From: DAOLCO01 sp964612555
GTDB lineage: Bacteria > Bdellovibrionota_C > UBA2361 > SZUA-149 > DAOLCO01
Assembly (NCBI GenBank): GCA_964612555.1
Contig: CAZTBW010000002.1
Span: 248,001 to 312,000, forward strand
DNA length: 64,000 nucleotides
Direction: 5' to 3'
The notes beneath the pieces are model-generated. The model was not told the origin of the DNA and made no database searches. It saw only the letters and a program-made list of their open reading frames with translations. Shown here piece by piece: positions 43,755-53,556 of this stretch. The position numbers and the translations under genes are program-made. The number at the start of each line of letters is the position of its first letter. The stretch's first letter is position 1.

Positions 43755-44102
43755 TCAGATTTTTGACTGAATCTCGTCTGTCAGTTGAACAATAATAGAT
43801 CTGAGTTCCTTTAGAGATTCAGATAACTGCCCTGAGCCTGATCTGAATTCCTGTTCACACCTTTTTGCTACGACACGAGGTGCCTCAAGCCCAATAAACC
43901 CAAAACTCCCTTGTAACTTATGAAGAGACTGGGCAAGATTTCTTGATGCATCTTCTGGAATAGCAGAGATAGACCCCGGTTGTGAGATGTCTGGTTGTGA
44001 GAGGACAGCGTCCAGATGCAAAATAGTGGAGCCGCACTCCTCAAGGAATGCTTCAAAAACGACTTTTGGCTGGGAGACTCCCTGTATTTCAAGTATTTCC
44101 AT
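43755..44102 (-). CDS. HPt (histidine phosphotransfer) domain protein
   Basis: 115 aa, a single HPt four-helix bundle. The phosphorylatable His61 is in AQSLHKLQGSFGFIGL, the equivalent of the usual AHxLKGxSxxxGA. Stand-alone HPt proteins pass phosphate between hybrid kinases and response regulators in the cytoplasm. No kinase or regulator is adjacent. Gene lies just upstream of the lpxL-like gene on the same strand. Confidence 0.8.
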   Translation of the reverse strand: MEILEIQGVSQPKVVFEAFLEECGSTILHLDAVLSQPDISQPGSISAIPEDASRNLAQSLHKLQGSFGFIGLEAPRVVAKRCEQEFRSGSGQLSESLKELRSIIVQLTDEIQSKI

Positions 44103-44234
44103 AGAGGTGCTTATTTCTAGCGGTACTCATTTCTCCCTAAGATACCGCAAAGTAAAGATTTTTCAAATATGAGAAAGCACGGTTTTAAGTGATTTTAGTA
44201 TCTTAAGCAAGATGCCGATATCCTGAAAGGGAGC

Positions 44235-44537
44235 ATGTATATGTTAAATCTGAAGCAATATTCAAATTTTGAGAAAAAAGCTTTTCTTGCAACATGCATT
44301 TTCCTTCTTCTTTTCTGGACTTTTGTGATGATGACCGACTCCTTTGCTTTTCTGAAACCACTCAGTGACCTCGTAGCCGCACCTGAAAAAACATCACGTG
44401 AAATATATTGCATGAAGCCGGAAAATAAAAAACGCAAATACTGTGTCGAAGTGCAGGTGCAGAAAAAAGAACAGTGGGAAGAAATAAGCAGATCCTCAAG
44501 AGAAAAAAAAGCGACCAGCTTTAGCCTGAGTAAGTAA
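44235..44537 (+). CDS. Small single-pass membrane protein
   Basis: 100 aa. AGGGAG lies 7 nt before the ATG. A membrane helix at about 17-36 (AFLATCIFLLLFWTFVMMT) follows a short N-terminus; the rest is basic and polar with two Cys (IYCMKPENKKRKYCVEV), possibly a disulfide pair outside the membrane. It converges with the lytic transglycosylase gene. No family recognised. Confidence 0.65.
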   Translation: MYMLNLKQYSNFEKKAFLATCIFLLLFWTFVMMTDSFAFLKPLSDLVAAPEKTSREIYCMKPENKKRKYCVEVQVQKKEQWEEISRSSREKKATSFSLSK

Positions 44538-44540
44538 CTT

Positions 44541-45488
44541 CTACCTCATCCCTTTCTTTAAAGCCTCAGCCATGGCAAGCACTGTCTCTGCATATGCATT
44601 GGAACGATTATAGAATAGTATTACAGATTTTTTCTCTGCACGTGACATTCCTTTTTTCCAGCCATGTTGTTCCAGAAAATTTGCAACTGAAAAAATAGCA
44701 TCCGCAGGTACAAAAATATTGATTATCCCGTCACCATCGCCATCAAAGCCGTATTTTTCAATATTACCCGGGAGAAACTGAGGTAAGCCAATAGCACCCC
44801 CGTGGGATCCCTTGATGGTGATTGGGGGAATGGCAAGGGTTTCGGAGGTTTGAATCAAAGACATCAGATGTGGCATGAACTCTTCTTCCAGCCACTCCGC
44901 ACGTTCCTCAAGCTCCCGATACGTAGGAGAGGGGTCTTCGGTACTGTTTTCAACATTGTACTTGATGTTGGGCGGAAACCCCGCACTTACCAGCCTCGAA
45001 AGCCAGTAAAATATAGGCTGTGTGCCTGTGTTTTTACCACACTGAGTTTCTATCTGGAGGATTGCAAGCAGGATTTCAGGCTCAACCGAAAAACGAATAC
45101 TACTTTTTTTAAAATGTGCCCGATTTTCAGAATAAAACGAAAGTGCATTTTTTCTTGCCTGAGGAGTATTGCTTTTTCGGTATAATGAAAAAGATTCCTG
45201 AGGACGTACCTTAAAGGGAATAGGTGTCCAGAGTGGCATCTGTTCGTCGGAAAAAATTGAGCCAATCGTGTGCTCGCTGACGCCTCGCTGTTTCAGTTTG
45301 GATGCGAGATGCTCCCATCCACGAAGATTTGATCTCGGAGCTTTTTTTTGTGCCCACTCTTCTGCCGATATTTCGTACCTGTTTACCTGTTCGGGAGTTT
45401 CGGGGATTGAAATTCTATTTTGAGAAAAAGTGCAGGAGCTTAGAAAGAGATGTAAAAAAGTGGTATGCAGGATGAAAAGTCTTGGCAT
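44541..45488 (-). CDS. Membrane-bound lytic murein transglycosylase (MltB family)
   Basis: 315 aa. Lipobox LFLSSC (Cys19). The catalytic Glu is in LLAILQIETQCG, followed by GSHGGAIGLPQFLPGNIEKYGFDGDGDGIIN and DAIFSVANFLEQHGW, the MltB/SLT_2 signature including the DGDGDG Ca2+-binding-like loop. It cleaves peptidoglycan glycan strands with 1,6-anhydro product from the outer-membrane inner face. It precedes nothing on its strand and is 13 nt downstream of the epimerase gene, possibly the last gene of the cysS operon. Confidence 0.92.
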   Translation of the reverse strand: MPRLFILHTTFLHLFLSSCTFSQNRISIPETPEQVNRYEISAEEWAQKKAPRSNLRGWEHLASKLKQRGVSEHTIGSIFSDEQMPLWTPIPFKVRPQESFSLYRKSNTPQARKNALSFYSENRAHFKKSSIRFSVEPEILLAILQIETQCGKNTGTQPIFYWLSRLVSAGFPPNIKYNVENSTEDPSPTYRELEERAEWLEEEFMPHLMSLIQTSETLAIPPITIKGSHGGAIGLPQFLPGNIEKYGFDGDGDGIINIFVPADAIFSVANFLEQHGWKKGMSRAEKKSVILFYNRSNAYAETVLAMAEALKKGMR

Positions 45489-45501
45489 AGATGTTAGTGC
45501 G

Positions 45502-46494
45502 CTATGTGTTGTTGTACTTAAGAGAGTAGGTGTCCTTGTAAATGCCTTCTTCCAGTGCGTTCCTCATCTCCTGGATACTCTCCTCAAGGGGTATCTTAGC
45601 AACAAATGAGAGAACCTGCTCTATTTTTTTAGTGCTCAATCGGTACCCGCTTATATCCGGTTCACCCGGTATGATGTTTACCTTTGTATCCGGTAATATC
45701 CTTTTTATGGAATTTGCCACCTGATTAATTGACAGGTTCTGTTCGTTATTCGCTATGTTGAAGACTTCGCCACTGACCAGGTTTTCATGCGCCCTGAGGC
45801 ATCTCAGGAAAGCTTCAGCGACGTCATTTACATGGACAAATGCTCGCATCTGCTCTCCACTGACAATATTCATTTCCTTCTTGAGCACAGAATCACGCAC
45901 CAGCGCATTTATTACAAGGTCAAAGCGCATACGGGGAGAAAGCCCGTGACAGGTTCCGATACGAAGGGCAGTAGGATGAAATACCCCTTTTTTCTTCTCG
46001 CTTATAATGCGCTCCTCCATTCTGAGTTTCAGCCGGGCATAGAGGGTAACAGGATTCGGAATGGTGGTTTCATAGAACAGCCCGGAGCGGGCACCGTAGA
46101 TGCTGTTTGTTGAAGCATAAATAAAACGTGGTACCCCATGCTCAATCGCTGCATCCAGCACAACCGTAGAAGCAAGAAAGTTTACCGCTCGCATGGTACC
46201 CGAAGGGACTTCCCTGACCCGATGTCCTACCAGAGCAGCAAGCAATATTACCGCATCTGAGTTCTTTACTACCGCTGATACTGCAATAGTGTCACATATG
46301 GTGCCCTCAATAACTTTCAAGTTTGGATGACTAAGACGCTCTATGCCTTGAGAACCGAACTGAAAATTATCAAACACCGTAACACGGTATCCTTCGTTCA
46401 GGAGGAGACTCACCAGCGGACACCCAAGATATCCCGCACCACCGAACACCACTACGTGTTCGAGATCATATTTTGATTGGTTAGGTATGCTCAT
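45502..46494 (-). CDS. NAD-dependent nucleotide-sugar epimerase/dehydratase
   Basis: 330 aa, extended SDR. GGAGYLGCPLV (17-27) binds NAD; the catalytic YxxxK is YARLK, preceded by the Ser/Thr region YASTNSIYGARSG. Substrate cannot be told; the fold is that of UDP-glucose 4-epimerase or dTDP-glucose dehydratase relatives. It overlaps the cysS stop by 4 nt (ATGA), so the two are translationally coupled. Confidence 0.88.
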   Translation of the reverse strand: MSIPNQSKYDLEHVVVFGGAGYLGCPLVSLLLNEGYRVTVFDNFQFGSQGIERLSHPNLKVIEGTICDTIAVSAVVKNSDAVILLAALVGHRVREVPSGTMRAVNFLASTVVLDAAIEHGVPRFIYASTNSIYGARSGLFYETTIPNPVTLYARLKLRMEERIISEKKKGVFHPTALRIGTCHGLSPRMRFDLVINALVRDSVLKKEMNIVSGEQMRAFVHVNDVAEAFLRCLRAHENLVSGEVFNIANNEQNLSINQVANSIKRILPDTKVNIIPGEPDISGYRLSTKKIEQVLSFVAKIPLEESIQEMRNALEEGIYKDTYSLKYNNT

Positions 46495-47921
46495 TTTTTC
46501 GTAAGCACTCCGCCCTGGGGAGTGTCCTTGATGGAATAACCCGCCTGATTGATTTTGTCTCTCAGCTCATCAGACTTTTTATAATCTTTTTTGCCTTTTG
46601 CTTCATCTCTTGCCTTGGCAAGTGCGAGGACTTCTTCCGGTATTGCGTCAGGGGTAGTATCCTGTTTTGAAATTCTATGCAAATCAAGCCCGAGTATGGC
46701 ATCAAAGGAGGTAAGAAGATTGAATTTTTCCTCTTTCTTAACTTCCTTGTCGGAAAGGAGTTCGTAGGTTTGTGCGAGGCATTTGGGTACGTTCAGATCC
46801 TGGTGTAGTGCCTTATCAAATGCGGCTTTGTGGTGTTCTGCGTTTTGAGATAATGATGGCGGAGTGCCGGAGGCATTCTCAGCAAACCCGGCATCAAAAA
46901 ATTCAGCAGAGCGATTTTTTAATTTTTTAAGAGAATTTTCAGCTCCTTCAAGGCTCTCCCAGCTCCAGGAAAGTTCATTTCGATAGTGCGAAGTAAGGCA
47001 GAGATAACGATAGCTGAGAGCTGAAAAACCTTTTTCAGAGAGTTTTTCGAGCGTAAGAAAATCACCTTTTGATTTTGACATTTTGGAGCCACCACTTTCA
47101 ACCAGGAACCCTCCATGCATCCAGATTGATGCAAACTGTTTTCCTGTGGCACATTCACTTTGAGCGATCTCGTTGGTGTGGTGTACAGGGATATGGTCGA
47201 TTCCCCCGCAATGAATATCAAATGATTCTCCAAGATACTCCATAGACATTGCGCTGCACTCAATATGCCAGCCGGGATAGCCTCTGCCCCAGGGAGAGTC
47301 CCATTGCAGCTCCTGATTTTCGAACTTGGATTTGGTAAACCAGAGTGCAAAATCAAGCGGGTTTTTCTTTGCAGAGTCTACATCAATTCGCGCTCCTGCC
47401 TTAAGGGAGTCAAGTGATTGCCCACCCAGTTTTCCGTATTCATCAAATTTTGAAACATCAAAATAAACATTACCACTACTTTGATAGGCAAAGCCTCTTT
47501 CCATTAGGCGCTCAATTAATGCAATCATTTGAGGAATATGTTCAGTAGCTTTACAGACGATGTCGGGTTTGATGATATTCAAAGCGGAGCAATCTTCGAA
47601 GAAAATTTGAGTGTAGAAATCCGCAATTTCCTGAGACTTCTTACCTTCACGTTTTTGTGCAAGAAGCATCTTGTCTTCACCCTCGTCTCCATCTGAGACG
47701 AGATGACCCACGTCGGTGATGTTCATGACGTGGGTGAGTTTATATCCTGTCTTTCTCAGGGTTCGGGCGAGAATGTCTTCAAACAAGTAGGTGCGTAAAT
47801 TCCCAATGTGTTGAAAGTTGTACACCGTTGGTCCACAGCAGTACATGCGAACCTCTCCGGGTACAAGGGGAGTAAGAGGTTCCACCTTTCTTGTCATGGT
47901 GTTGAACAAGGATGGTATCAT
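46491..47921 (-). CDS. cysS: Cysteinyl-tRNA synthetase
   Basis: 476 aa. Class I synthetase: HIGH region CCGPTVYNFQHIGNLRTYLFED (here HIGN), zinc ligand region (IECSAMSMEYLGESFDIHCGGIDHIPVHHTNEIAQSE) and KMSKS (GSKMSKSKGDFLT). It charges tRNA-Cys. Sits 3 nt downstream of the LOG-family gene. Confidence 0.96.
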   Translation of the reverse strand: MIPSLFNTMTRKVEPLTPLVPGEVRMYCCGPTVYNFQHIGNLRTYLFEDILARTLRKTGYKLTHVMNITDVGHLVSDGDEGEDKMLLAQKREGKKSQEIADFYTQIFFEDCSALNIIKPDIVCKATEHIPQMIALIERLMERGFAYQSSGNVYFDVSKFDEYGKLGGQSLDSLKAGARIDVDSAKKNPLDFALWFTKSKFENQELQWDSPWGRGYPGWHIECSAMSMEYLGESFDIHCGGIDHIPVHHTNEIAQSECATGKQFASIWMHGGFLVESGGSKMSKSKGDFLTLEKLSEKGFSALSYRYLCLTSHYRNELSWSWESLEGAENSLKKLKNRSAEFFDAGFAENASGTPPSLSQNAEHHKAAFDKALHQDLNVPKCLAQTYELLSDKEVKKEEKFNLLTSFDAILGLDLHRISKQDTTPDAIPEEVLALAKARDEAKGKKDYKKSDELRDKINQAGYSIKDTPQGGVLTKK

Positions 47922-47924
47922 ATG

Positions 47925-48623
47925 TCAGCGCTTCAGATTTTTCTGAAACTCCTCATAATCCTTTTTGATAATTGCGGCGGCTTCCTGAGGAGTGTCAACC
48001 ATTTTAACGAAGTTCATGTCTCCCGGGCTGATCAGGGTGTTGGTTACAAGCTGCGCTTCCATCCACTTCAGAAGACCTTCCCAGAAGCCTTTATCGACAA
48101 GGATAAAGGGGCGGGCGGGCATGTGTCCCACCTGTATAAGTTGCCAGGTGAAATACAGTTCAAGAAGAGTACCGATTCCTCCACGCATGACCACTACCGC
48201 ATTTGAGAGTCTCATGAAATCATCAAGACGGGAAGAAAATCTTCTGTGGTGTTGTTTTATGTCAAGGTGTTCACTTGCTTCTTCTTCAAACTTGTTAAGC
48301 TCAATTGTGAGTCCAAAGGATTTGCTTTTTGTTCCCCCGTTTTTCTTTCCTTCAAGTACTCCTTTGTTTGCCGCTTCCATGAGTCCCGGTCCACCTCCGG
48401 TGAGAACATCCAAGCCGAGTTCCCCAAGGCACTTTCCCAGTTCGGCGGTTAACTTGTACATGGTATCTTCAGGTTTTATGCGGGCACTGCCAAAGATGCA
48501 CACCCGATAGAAATCACTTGTGTACTCAGAGAGTTCCATTTCAAGGATTCGAGTGCGGTCACGAAGTATCTTAAGACGTTCGTTCAGACGAGCACGCCGT
48601 GCTTTTCTTATATTGTTTGACAT
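47925..48623 (-). CDS. LOG-family protein (lysine decarboxylase-like fold)
   Basis: 232 aa. Signatures GGGPGLMEAANKG and MRGGIGTLLELYFTWQ (variant of PGGxGTxxE) define the LOG/YgdH family of nucleoside 5'-monophosphate phosphoribohydrolases. N-terminal 40 residues are an added charged helix. These enzymes release a base from nucleotide monophosphates. A small segment (SKSFGLTIELNKFEEEASEHLD) matches long LOG types. First of the cysS block after the 167-aa gene. Confidence 0.88.
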   Translation of the reverse strand: MSNNIRKARRARLNERLKILRDRTRILEMELSEYTSDFYRVCIFGSARIKPEDTMYKLTAELGKCLGELGLDVLTGGGPGLMEAANKGVLEGKKNGGTKSKSFGLTIELNKFEEEASEHLDIKQHHRRFSSRLDDFMRLSNAVVVMRGGIGTLLELYFTWQLIQVGHMPARPFILVDKGFWEGLLKWMEAQLVTNTLISPGDMNFVKMVDTPQEAAAIIKKDYEEFQKNLKR

Positions 48624-48637
48624 AATTACAATCTATT

Positions 48638-49141
48638 TTATGCAGAAACTATTTTTTTCTCATGCAGAGTAGAAACCGAAGGGAGAGAATCGTCAAGCTC
48701 AGATTGAGTGCCGGACTGAATCCCGGACTGAATTTTGGTCTCAGGGAGTTTGCATGGTTTCAGAGGGTGAGTGGCGGGTGCGGAGAATGTGTTCTTGATC
48801 ATTTCGATGCGTTCTCTTAGAAGTATGCACCAGGCTTCCCATCCGGGGGCGGACTTTCTTTCTTCAAGGAGTGCTTTCATGTCCTCTTCAGAGTCTTCAG
48901 GTTGGAGTTCTACCATCTGGTGGAGGAGTTCTGCTGCAAGTTCAATTGCTTCTGATGAAGCCGAGATCAGGCTTGCAGGGATTGCCTCTGACTCAGATGC
49001 CGTAATTCTGATAGAAGCTCTTTCCAGTGCCCGGTACAGCTCCTTTGCCGCAAGTTCGAGCTCACTCAGCTCCTGAAGCCGTATGGCTCTGTTTCTCAGG
49101 CGAGGATTGTGATGCGGGTGAAAAAAACGATATAAATCCAT
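48638..49141 (-). CDS. Hypothetical helical protein (167 aa)
   Basis: N-terminal 115 residues are strongly helical and Glu/Ala/Leu-rich (LQELSELELAAKELYRALERASIRITASE...). The C-terminal 50 are probably unstructured. No signal peptide or membrane segment. It precedes the LOG gene by 14 nt on the same strand, so co-transcription is likely. Not recognised. Confidence 0.65.
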   Translation of the reverse strand: MDLYRFFHPHHNPRLRNRAIRLQELSELELAAKELYRALERASIRITASESEAIPASLISASSEAIELAAELLHQMVELQPEDSEEDMKALLEERKSAPGWEAWCILLRERIEMIKNTFSAPATHPLKPCKLPETKIQSGIQSGTQSELDDSLPSVSTLHEKKIVSA

Positions 49142-49269
49142 GGCTCTCCTCTTTTGATATGAGTAATGGAATATGCGGATTTACGCACTACATTAATTAA
49201 GTTAAGAGGAGTTTTTTAAGAAAATAATGTCTTAAATGGGATAAAAACTTGTTTTTATGTCAAGTAAAG

Positions 49270-49845
49270 TTACAAAGACCATTTGATTGAACAACCTATA
49301 AACGGTGCTTCCGGTCTGGAAACAGGGGCACCGTTTAGTATGGAGTTTATGGCATCCTCAAGGTAGCTCTCTGTGGTTTTCCCAGTTCCTTCCGGATTAT
49401 TATCTATGGCTCCGTGGTATCTTAACACCTGTTCAGAATCAAAAACAAAGACTTCAGGTGTAGCTTGTGCTCCGAATGCTCTTGCAACATCCTGGCTCTC
49501 GTCGTGAAGGTAAGGGTAAGGGAAATCCTTTTCCTTCATGTTTTCAAAACTGTCTTCGGGAAAGGCGTTACCGTCATTGCTGCAAATAGCAATGAAATCA
49601 ACCCCAAAAGCCCTGAATTTTCTGTACAGAGCACTTAATGTTGCTTCGTACTTTTTTGCATAGGGGCAATGATTGCCTGTAAAAATCACCACAAAGCAAG
49701 GTGAGCCAACATGGTTTGAAAGTGAGTGAATGAGCCCGTCTGTTCCGGGAAGACAGAAATAGGGTGCCTTATCTCCGATTTTTAGAGTATCCAGCATATC
49801 TTCTTTATGACTGTTCAAAAGCGCACCCACCATATTAAAATTCAC
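49270..49845 (-). CDS. Thioredoxin-fold AhpC/TSA-type protein (PRX-like)
   Basis: 191 aa; several Met codons near the N-terminus make the start uncertain. AhpC/TSA fold with the CPxxA-type active site in FTGNHCPYAKKYE, the equivalent of the resolving/peroxidatic Cys region, then ICSNDGNAFPEDS and the cis-Pro motif QATPEVFVFD. Probably a thiol peroxidase or redox protein of the cytoplasm. Divergent from transketolase. Confidence 0.82.
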   Translation of the reverse strand: MNFNMVGALLNSHKEDMLDTLKIGDKAPYFCLPGTDGLIHSLSNHVGSPCFVVIFTGNHCPYAKKYEATLSALYRKFRAFGVDFIAICSNDGNAFPEDSFENMKEKDFPYPYLHDESQDVARAFGAQATPEVFVFDSEQVLRYHGAIDNNPEGTGKTTESYLEDAINSILNGAPVSRPEAPFIGCSIKWSL

Positions 49846-50136
49846 ACTCCAGAGACGATTAAAAAGCGTTTATCATTTGCTCACTCATCCCCCTATATTT
49901 TTCGGGATAAGCACACTCTTTCCTTAATTGTTTTTGATGGATGATGGCAAGAGTCTATCAGGGAATCTTTTTCGTTTTTTCCCATATCTTGTTTTATCTC
50001 AGACAGAGGGCTATCCCATTGTTAATATTTGTGAAATAATACGCTCAGGACGATTTTAAAGCAGAACGAGTATTCTGATATTCCAATTTGCAAGTCTTTT
50101 TAGTGTGTTTTTATTTATCTTTTTTCAGGAGTGTAC

Positions 50137-52170
50137 ATGGCTGTGTCCGAATCAAGAGAGTTTCATAATGACATTCTTCAAACCGCTGCTCATACCATAA
50201 GGTTTCTTTCTGCGGATGCGGTCGAAAAAGCAAAATCAGGACATCCCGGCATGCCAATGGGTATGGCTGAGCTGGCAAGTGTTCTGTGGTTGAAATACCT
50301 TAAATATAATCCAAAAGATTCGGGTTGGATTGCAAGAGATCGTTTTGTTCTTTCAAATGGACATGGCTCCATGCTTCTCTACTCCATGCTTCATCTTGCC
50401 GGATACAAGGTAAGCATGGATGACATCAAGAATTTCAGACAATGGGATAGTAACACTCCGGGGCACCCTGAATCCTACATGACGGATGGAGTTGAAACTA
50501 CCACGGGACCGCTTGGTCAGGGGATTTCAAATGCAGTCGGGATGGCGCTTGCCCAGAAGATTTTAAGTGCGCGTTATGGAGCAGGTTCTTTTAATCCGGT
50601 AGATCATAAGGTGTGGTGTTTTTGTGGTGATGGCTGTCTTATGGAAGGGATAAGCTCTGAAGCATCTTCTCTTGCGGGGCATCTTGGGCTTGATAATTTA
50701 ATCTTTGTTTATGATGACAACAATATCAGTATAGCGGGAAGGACAGACCTTGCCTTTACTGAAGATGTAGAGAAGCGGTATCAGGCGTATGGTTTTCATA
50801 CGCTTAGAGTGGATGGGCATGATATTTCGGCGATTGATGCAGTGTACAAGGAGGCGCTCAGTCTTCAGAGAAAACCCGTTCTTATCCTTGCAAAAACAAT
50901 TATCGGTAAGGGGAGTCCAAATAAGGCGGACAGTTATAATGTTCACGGAAGCCCTCTTGGTAAAGAAGAGCTTGAGGCGAGTAAAAAGGCTCTTAAGTGG
51001 TCTCTGGAGCCTATGTTTTTTGTTCCTGATGAGGTGCGATCGGTATTTTCTCTGCGCAGCGAAAACTTGCAGGCAGAGTATCAGGAGTGGAGCAGTTCAT
51101 ATGGTGAGTGGGTGTCTTCAAATCCGGAGTTGTCGAAAAAACTTCAGGCGCAGCTTGAGAGGGTTATTCCTTCGGATCTAGAAGAAGCGCTGGTTACTTC
51201 CTTAGCGGGGGGAGCCTCGGCAGTTGCGACAAGAAAACTTTCTGAATCGGCTCTTCAGATTGTATCAAGTAAAGTTGAAGCCCTGATTGGTGGTTCTGCC
51301 GATCTTGAACCCTCGACGCTTACTCTCATAAAAGATTCCACGGATGTGCTTTCGGGCTCATATGCAGGAAAGAACCTTCGCTTTGGTGTTCGGGAGCATG
51401 CCATGGGTGGGATTATGAATGGTTTGGCATATTACGGTGGCTTTATCCCTTATGGAGCTACTTTCTTTTGTTTTCTTGATTATATGAAACCGGCAGTGCG
51501 ACTTGCAGCCCTTTGTCATCTTCAGACATTGTATGTGTACACGCACGACAGTATTTTTCTTGGAGAAGATGGACCAACGCATCAGCCGATTGAACATATG
51601 CAGATGCTTCGTGCGATGCCAAATGTGCAGGTGCTCCGACCTGCTGATGCGCTTGAGACTGCGGTGTGTTATGCCATGGCGCTTGAAAAGAAAGATGGTC
51701 CAAGTGCATTGATTCTTACTCGTCAAAACCTCCCCCAGATAGAACGTCCATCATCGTTTAAAAACTCTGATATAAGAAAGGGAGCATACGTGGCGTATGA
51801 GTCAGGAAGTGCCGCAGCAGAACTTGTAATTATTGCAACCGGTAGTGAAGTATCTCTTGCAATTGATGTTGCAAAGGAGCTTTCAGCTTCAAGGTCTGTC
51901 CGGGTGGTTTCCATGCCATCGTATGATGTTTTCAAGAAACAGGATGCAGCATATCGTGAAACCCTCATCCCTTCGGGAGTGAAAAAACTCACAATTGAAG
52001 CAGGCAGTACCTTTGGCTGGCGTGATATGGTCGGGGGCACTGTCCAGGATACCATTTGTATTGGAATGGAAAGCTTCGGAGCCTCTGCTCCGGCAGAAGT
52101 ACTGGCTGAGAAATTCGGTTTGACGAAAGAAGGAGTGCTTGGGAAAATAGCCTCGATATCCTGGTCATAA
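50137..52170 (+). CDS. tkt: Transketolase
   Basis: 677 aa from the ATG; AGGAG 6 nt upstream selects it over a GTG two codons earlier. Thiamine-diphosphate enzyme: GHPGMPMGMAE, catalytic His region TPGHPE, the ThDP motif GDGCLMEG...N, and the central pyrimidine-binding domain with EDGPTHQPIEH. It transfers two-carbon units in the pentose phosphate pathway. Stop overlaps the next ATG by 1 nt (TAATG). Confidence 0.96.
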   Translation: MAVSESREFHNDILQTAAHTIRFLSADAVEKAKSGHPGMPMGMAELASVLWLKYLKYNPKDSGWIARDRFVLSNGHGSMLLYSMLHLAGYKVSMDDIKNFRQWDSNTPGHPESYMTDGVETTTGPLGQGISNAVGMALAQKILSARYGAGSFNPVDHKVWCFCGDGCLMEGISSEASSLAGHLGLDNLIFVYDDNNISIAGRTDLAFTEDVEKRYQAYGFHTLRVDGHDISAIDAVYKEALSLQRKPVLILAKTIIGKGSPNKADSYNVHGSPLGKEELEASKKALKWSLEPMFFVPDEVRSVFSLRSENLQAEYQEWSSSYGEWVSSNPELSKKLQAQLERVIPSDLEEALVTSLAGGASAVATRKLSESALQIVSSKVEALIGGSADLEPSTLTLIKDSTDVLSGSYAGKNLRFGVREHAMGGIMNGLAYYGGFIPYGATFFCFLDYMKPAVRLAALCHLQTLYVYTHDSIFLGEDGPTHQPIEHMQMLRAMPNVQVLRPADALETAVCYAMALEKKDGPSALILTRQNLPQIERPSSFKNSDIRKGAYVAYESGSAAAELVIIATGSEVSLAIDVAKELSASRSVRVVSMPSYDVFKKQDAAYRETLIPSGVKKLTIEAGSTFGWRDMVGGTVQDTICIGMESFGASAPAEVLAEKFGLTKEGVLGKIASISWS

Positions 52171-52886
52171 TGTATGCCTTTTTGTTACGAGTTCTTTATT
52201 CTCTTTTTCAGATAGTTCCGGAAGCTGTCAGTTCGTTTCTGTTTAGATTTTTCTGGAGTCTTTACTGGTGGCGTGAGAGAAGGACGGAGCTTGCGTTTGC
52301 ACCTGACCCACCTGAAGAGCCTGTTAAAGGATCTGAAAGAGCCGTCTTCATAGAGGAAATTGTTGGTAAAGAACCTCCTGGAAATATTCTGGAAATCGGT
52401 TTCGGGTATGGGCAGAATATTGGCATATTAAAAGAACTCTTGCCTGGTGTTTCGTATACGGGGGTAGAAATTGATTTTGAGAGAGTCTTTGCTGTTGATG
52501 TGCAGTATCGTGCTGATGCAGTGAAGACAATCAACCTGCTTAATGCGGATATTTTGTCACTTCCTTTTTCTGATGAATCATTTGATACGGTAATAGTTGC
52601 AGCAGTCTTGTTATATTTTCCGGGAGATACATTGAAGGGTGTTCTTCTTGAGTTATTTCGAGTTGCACGAAGGCGAATCATACTTTTAGAACAGAATACT
52701 ACTGGTCTGGATGAGCGTATTGAGCGTTATGACAATAGAGCAGGAGAGTATTACTTAAGGGATTATTGTTTAATTGCTGAAGAGCTGTTTCCTGAGAATC
52801 AAATTAAAAAAAATCCGGTAAAAAATAAAAGATGGATTTCTGAAAAATGGCGAGAGTATGCAGAAGTCATTGTTATCAGTAAGTGA
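52170..52886 (+). CDS. Class I SAM-dependent methyltransferase
   Basis: 238 aa. An N-terminal hydrophobic helix (about 1-30) may anchor it to the membrane. Methyltransferase motif I is NILEIGFGYGQNIG (72-85), acidic motif II region VEIDFE, and SFDTVIVAAVLLYFPG as motif IV. Acceptor unknown. Translationally coupled with tkt. Confidence 0.85.
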   Translation: MYAFLLRVLYSLFQIVPEAVSSFLFRFFWSLYWWRERRTELAFAPDPPEEPVKGSERAVFIEEIVGKEPPGNILEIGFGYGQNIGILKELLPGVSYTGVEIDFERVFAVDVQYRADAVKTINLLNADILSLPFSDESFDTVIVAAVLLYFPGDTLKGVLLELFRVARRRIILLEQNTTGLDERIERYDNRAGEYYLRDYCLIAEELFPENQIKKNPVKNKRWISEKWREYAEVIVISK

Positions 52887-52975
52887 GCTCCGGGGTGGAG
52901 TGTTTAATTTGTTAGTATTTTCCTGTTAAATTAGTTCGGTGTAGTTTTTCAGGTTTTTTTACTTGTGAGGTTTTT

Positions 52976-53494
52976 ATGTCAACAGATGATGAAGATGAGA
53001 TTGAAGACGAAGTTGAGGATGAAGCCGAAACTGAAGCATCGAATGGTCTGAAATGGTACGAATATTTGCAGATGATTCTTATCATTTCTGTAGTCGTTTC
53101 CGTGCTCTACTTTGGTCCTCTTGCAATCTGGGATGGTGCTGCTGGTTTTGTAGTACATCGGTTCGGAGAAGAGTTCACAAGAAGTATCCTGAGTATCCTT
53201 GTTATAGTGCTCTTTGTTCTTGCTCTGTTTATCGGGATTTTCATGCCAAGTCCGGGAATCAGTAGCGGGGGAGATGATAAGGACAAAAAGAGTTCCTCAT
53301 TTTCCGTAGACGAAGAACTGAAGAAATATGGTTCTTCCGGTTCTTATAATAAAGGACCAGATGGAACAGCCGATAGTGCATGGGGCACCAGAGACTCTTA
53401 TGGGTCATCAGACTATGGCGGCTCTGATAGTTCCGGTTCTTCCTACGGGGGCTCCTCTGACTTTGGTGGTGGAGGTGATGGTGGTGGGGACTGA
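52976..53494 (+). CDS. Membrane protein with acidic N-terminus and Gly/Ser-rich tail
   Basis: 172 aa. Acidic start (DDEDEIEDEVEDEAETEA), two hydrophobic segments (about 28-46 and 65-88), then a soluble tail ending in repeated GGSS/DFGGGGDGGGD. The tail resembles the ends of YgcG/TPM-type proteins, but no TPM domain is present. Not recognised. Confidence 0.65.
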   Translation: MSTDDEDEIEDEVEDEAETEASNGLKWYEYLQMILIISVVVSVLYFGPLAIWDGAAGFVVHRFGEEFTRSILSILVIVLFVLALFIGIFMPSPGISSGGDDKDKKSSSFSVDEELKKYGSSGSYNKGPDGTADSAWGTRDSYGSSDYGGSDSSGSSYGGSSDFGGGGDGGGD

Positions 53495-53524
53495 CTCATG
53501 TTTTTTTAAAGGGACTACCACTAT

Positions 53525-53556
53525 AGCCGTATGATAAAACCATACGGCTTTTTTTA
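53525..53556. terminator. Bidirectional terminator
   Basis: AGCCGTATG (53525-53533) pairs with CATACGGCT (53541-53549), followed by a T-run; serves the convergent genes on both sides. Confidence 0.9.
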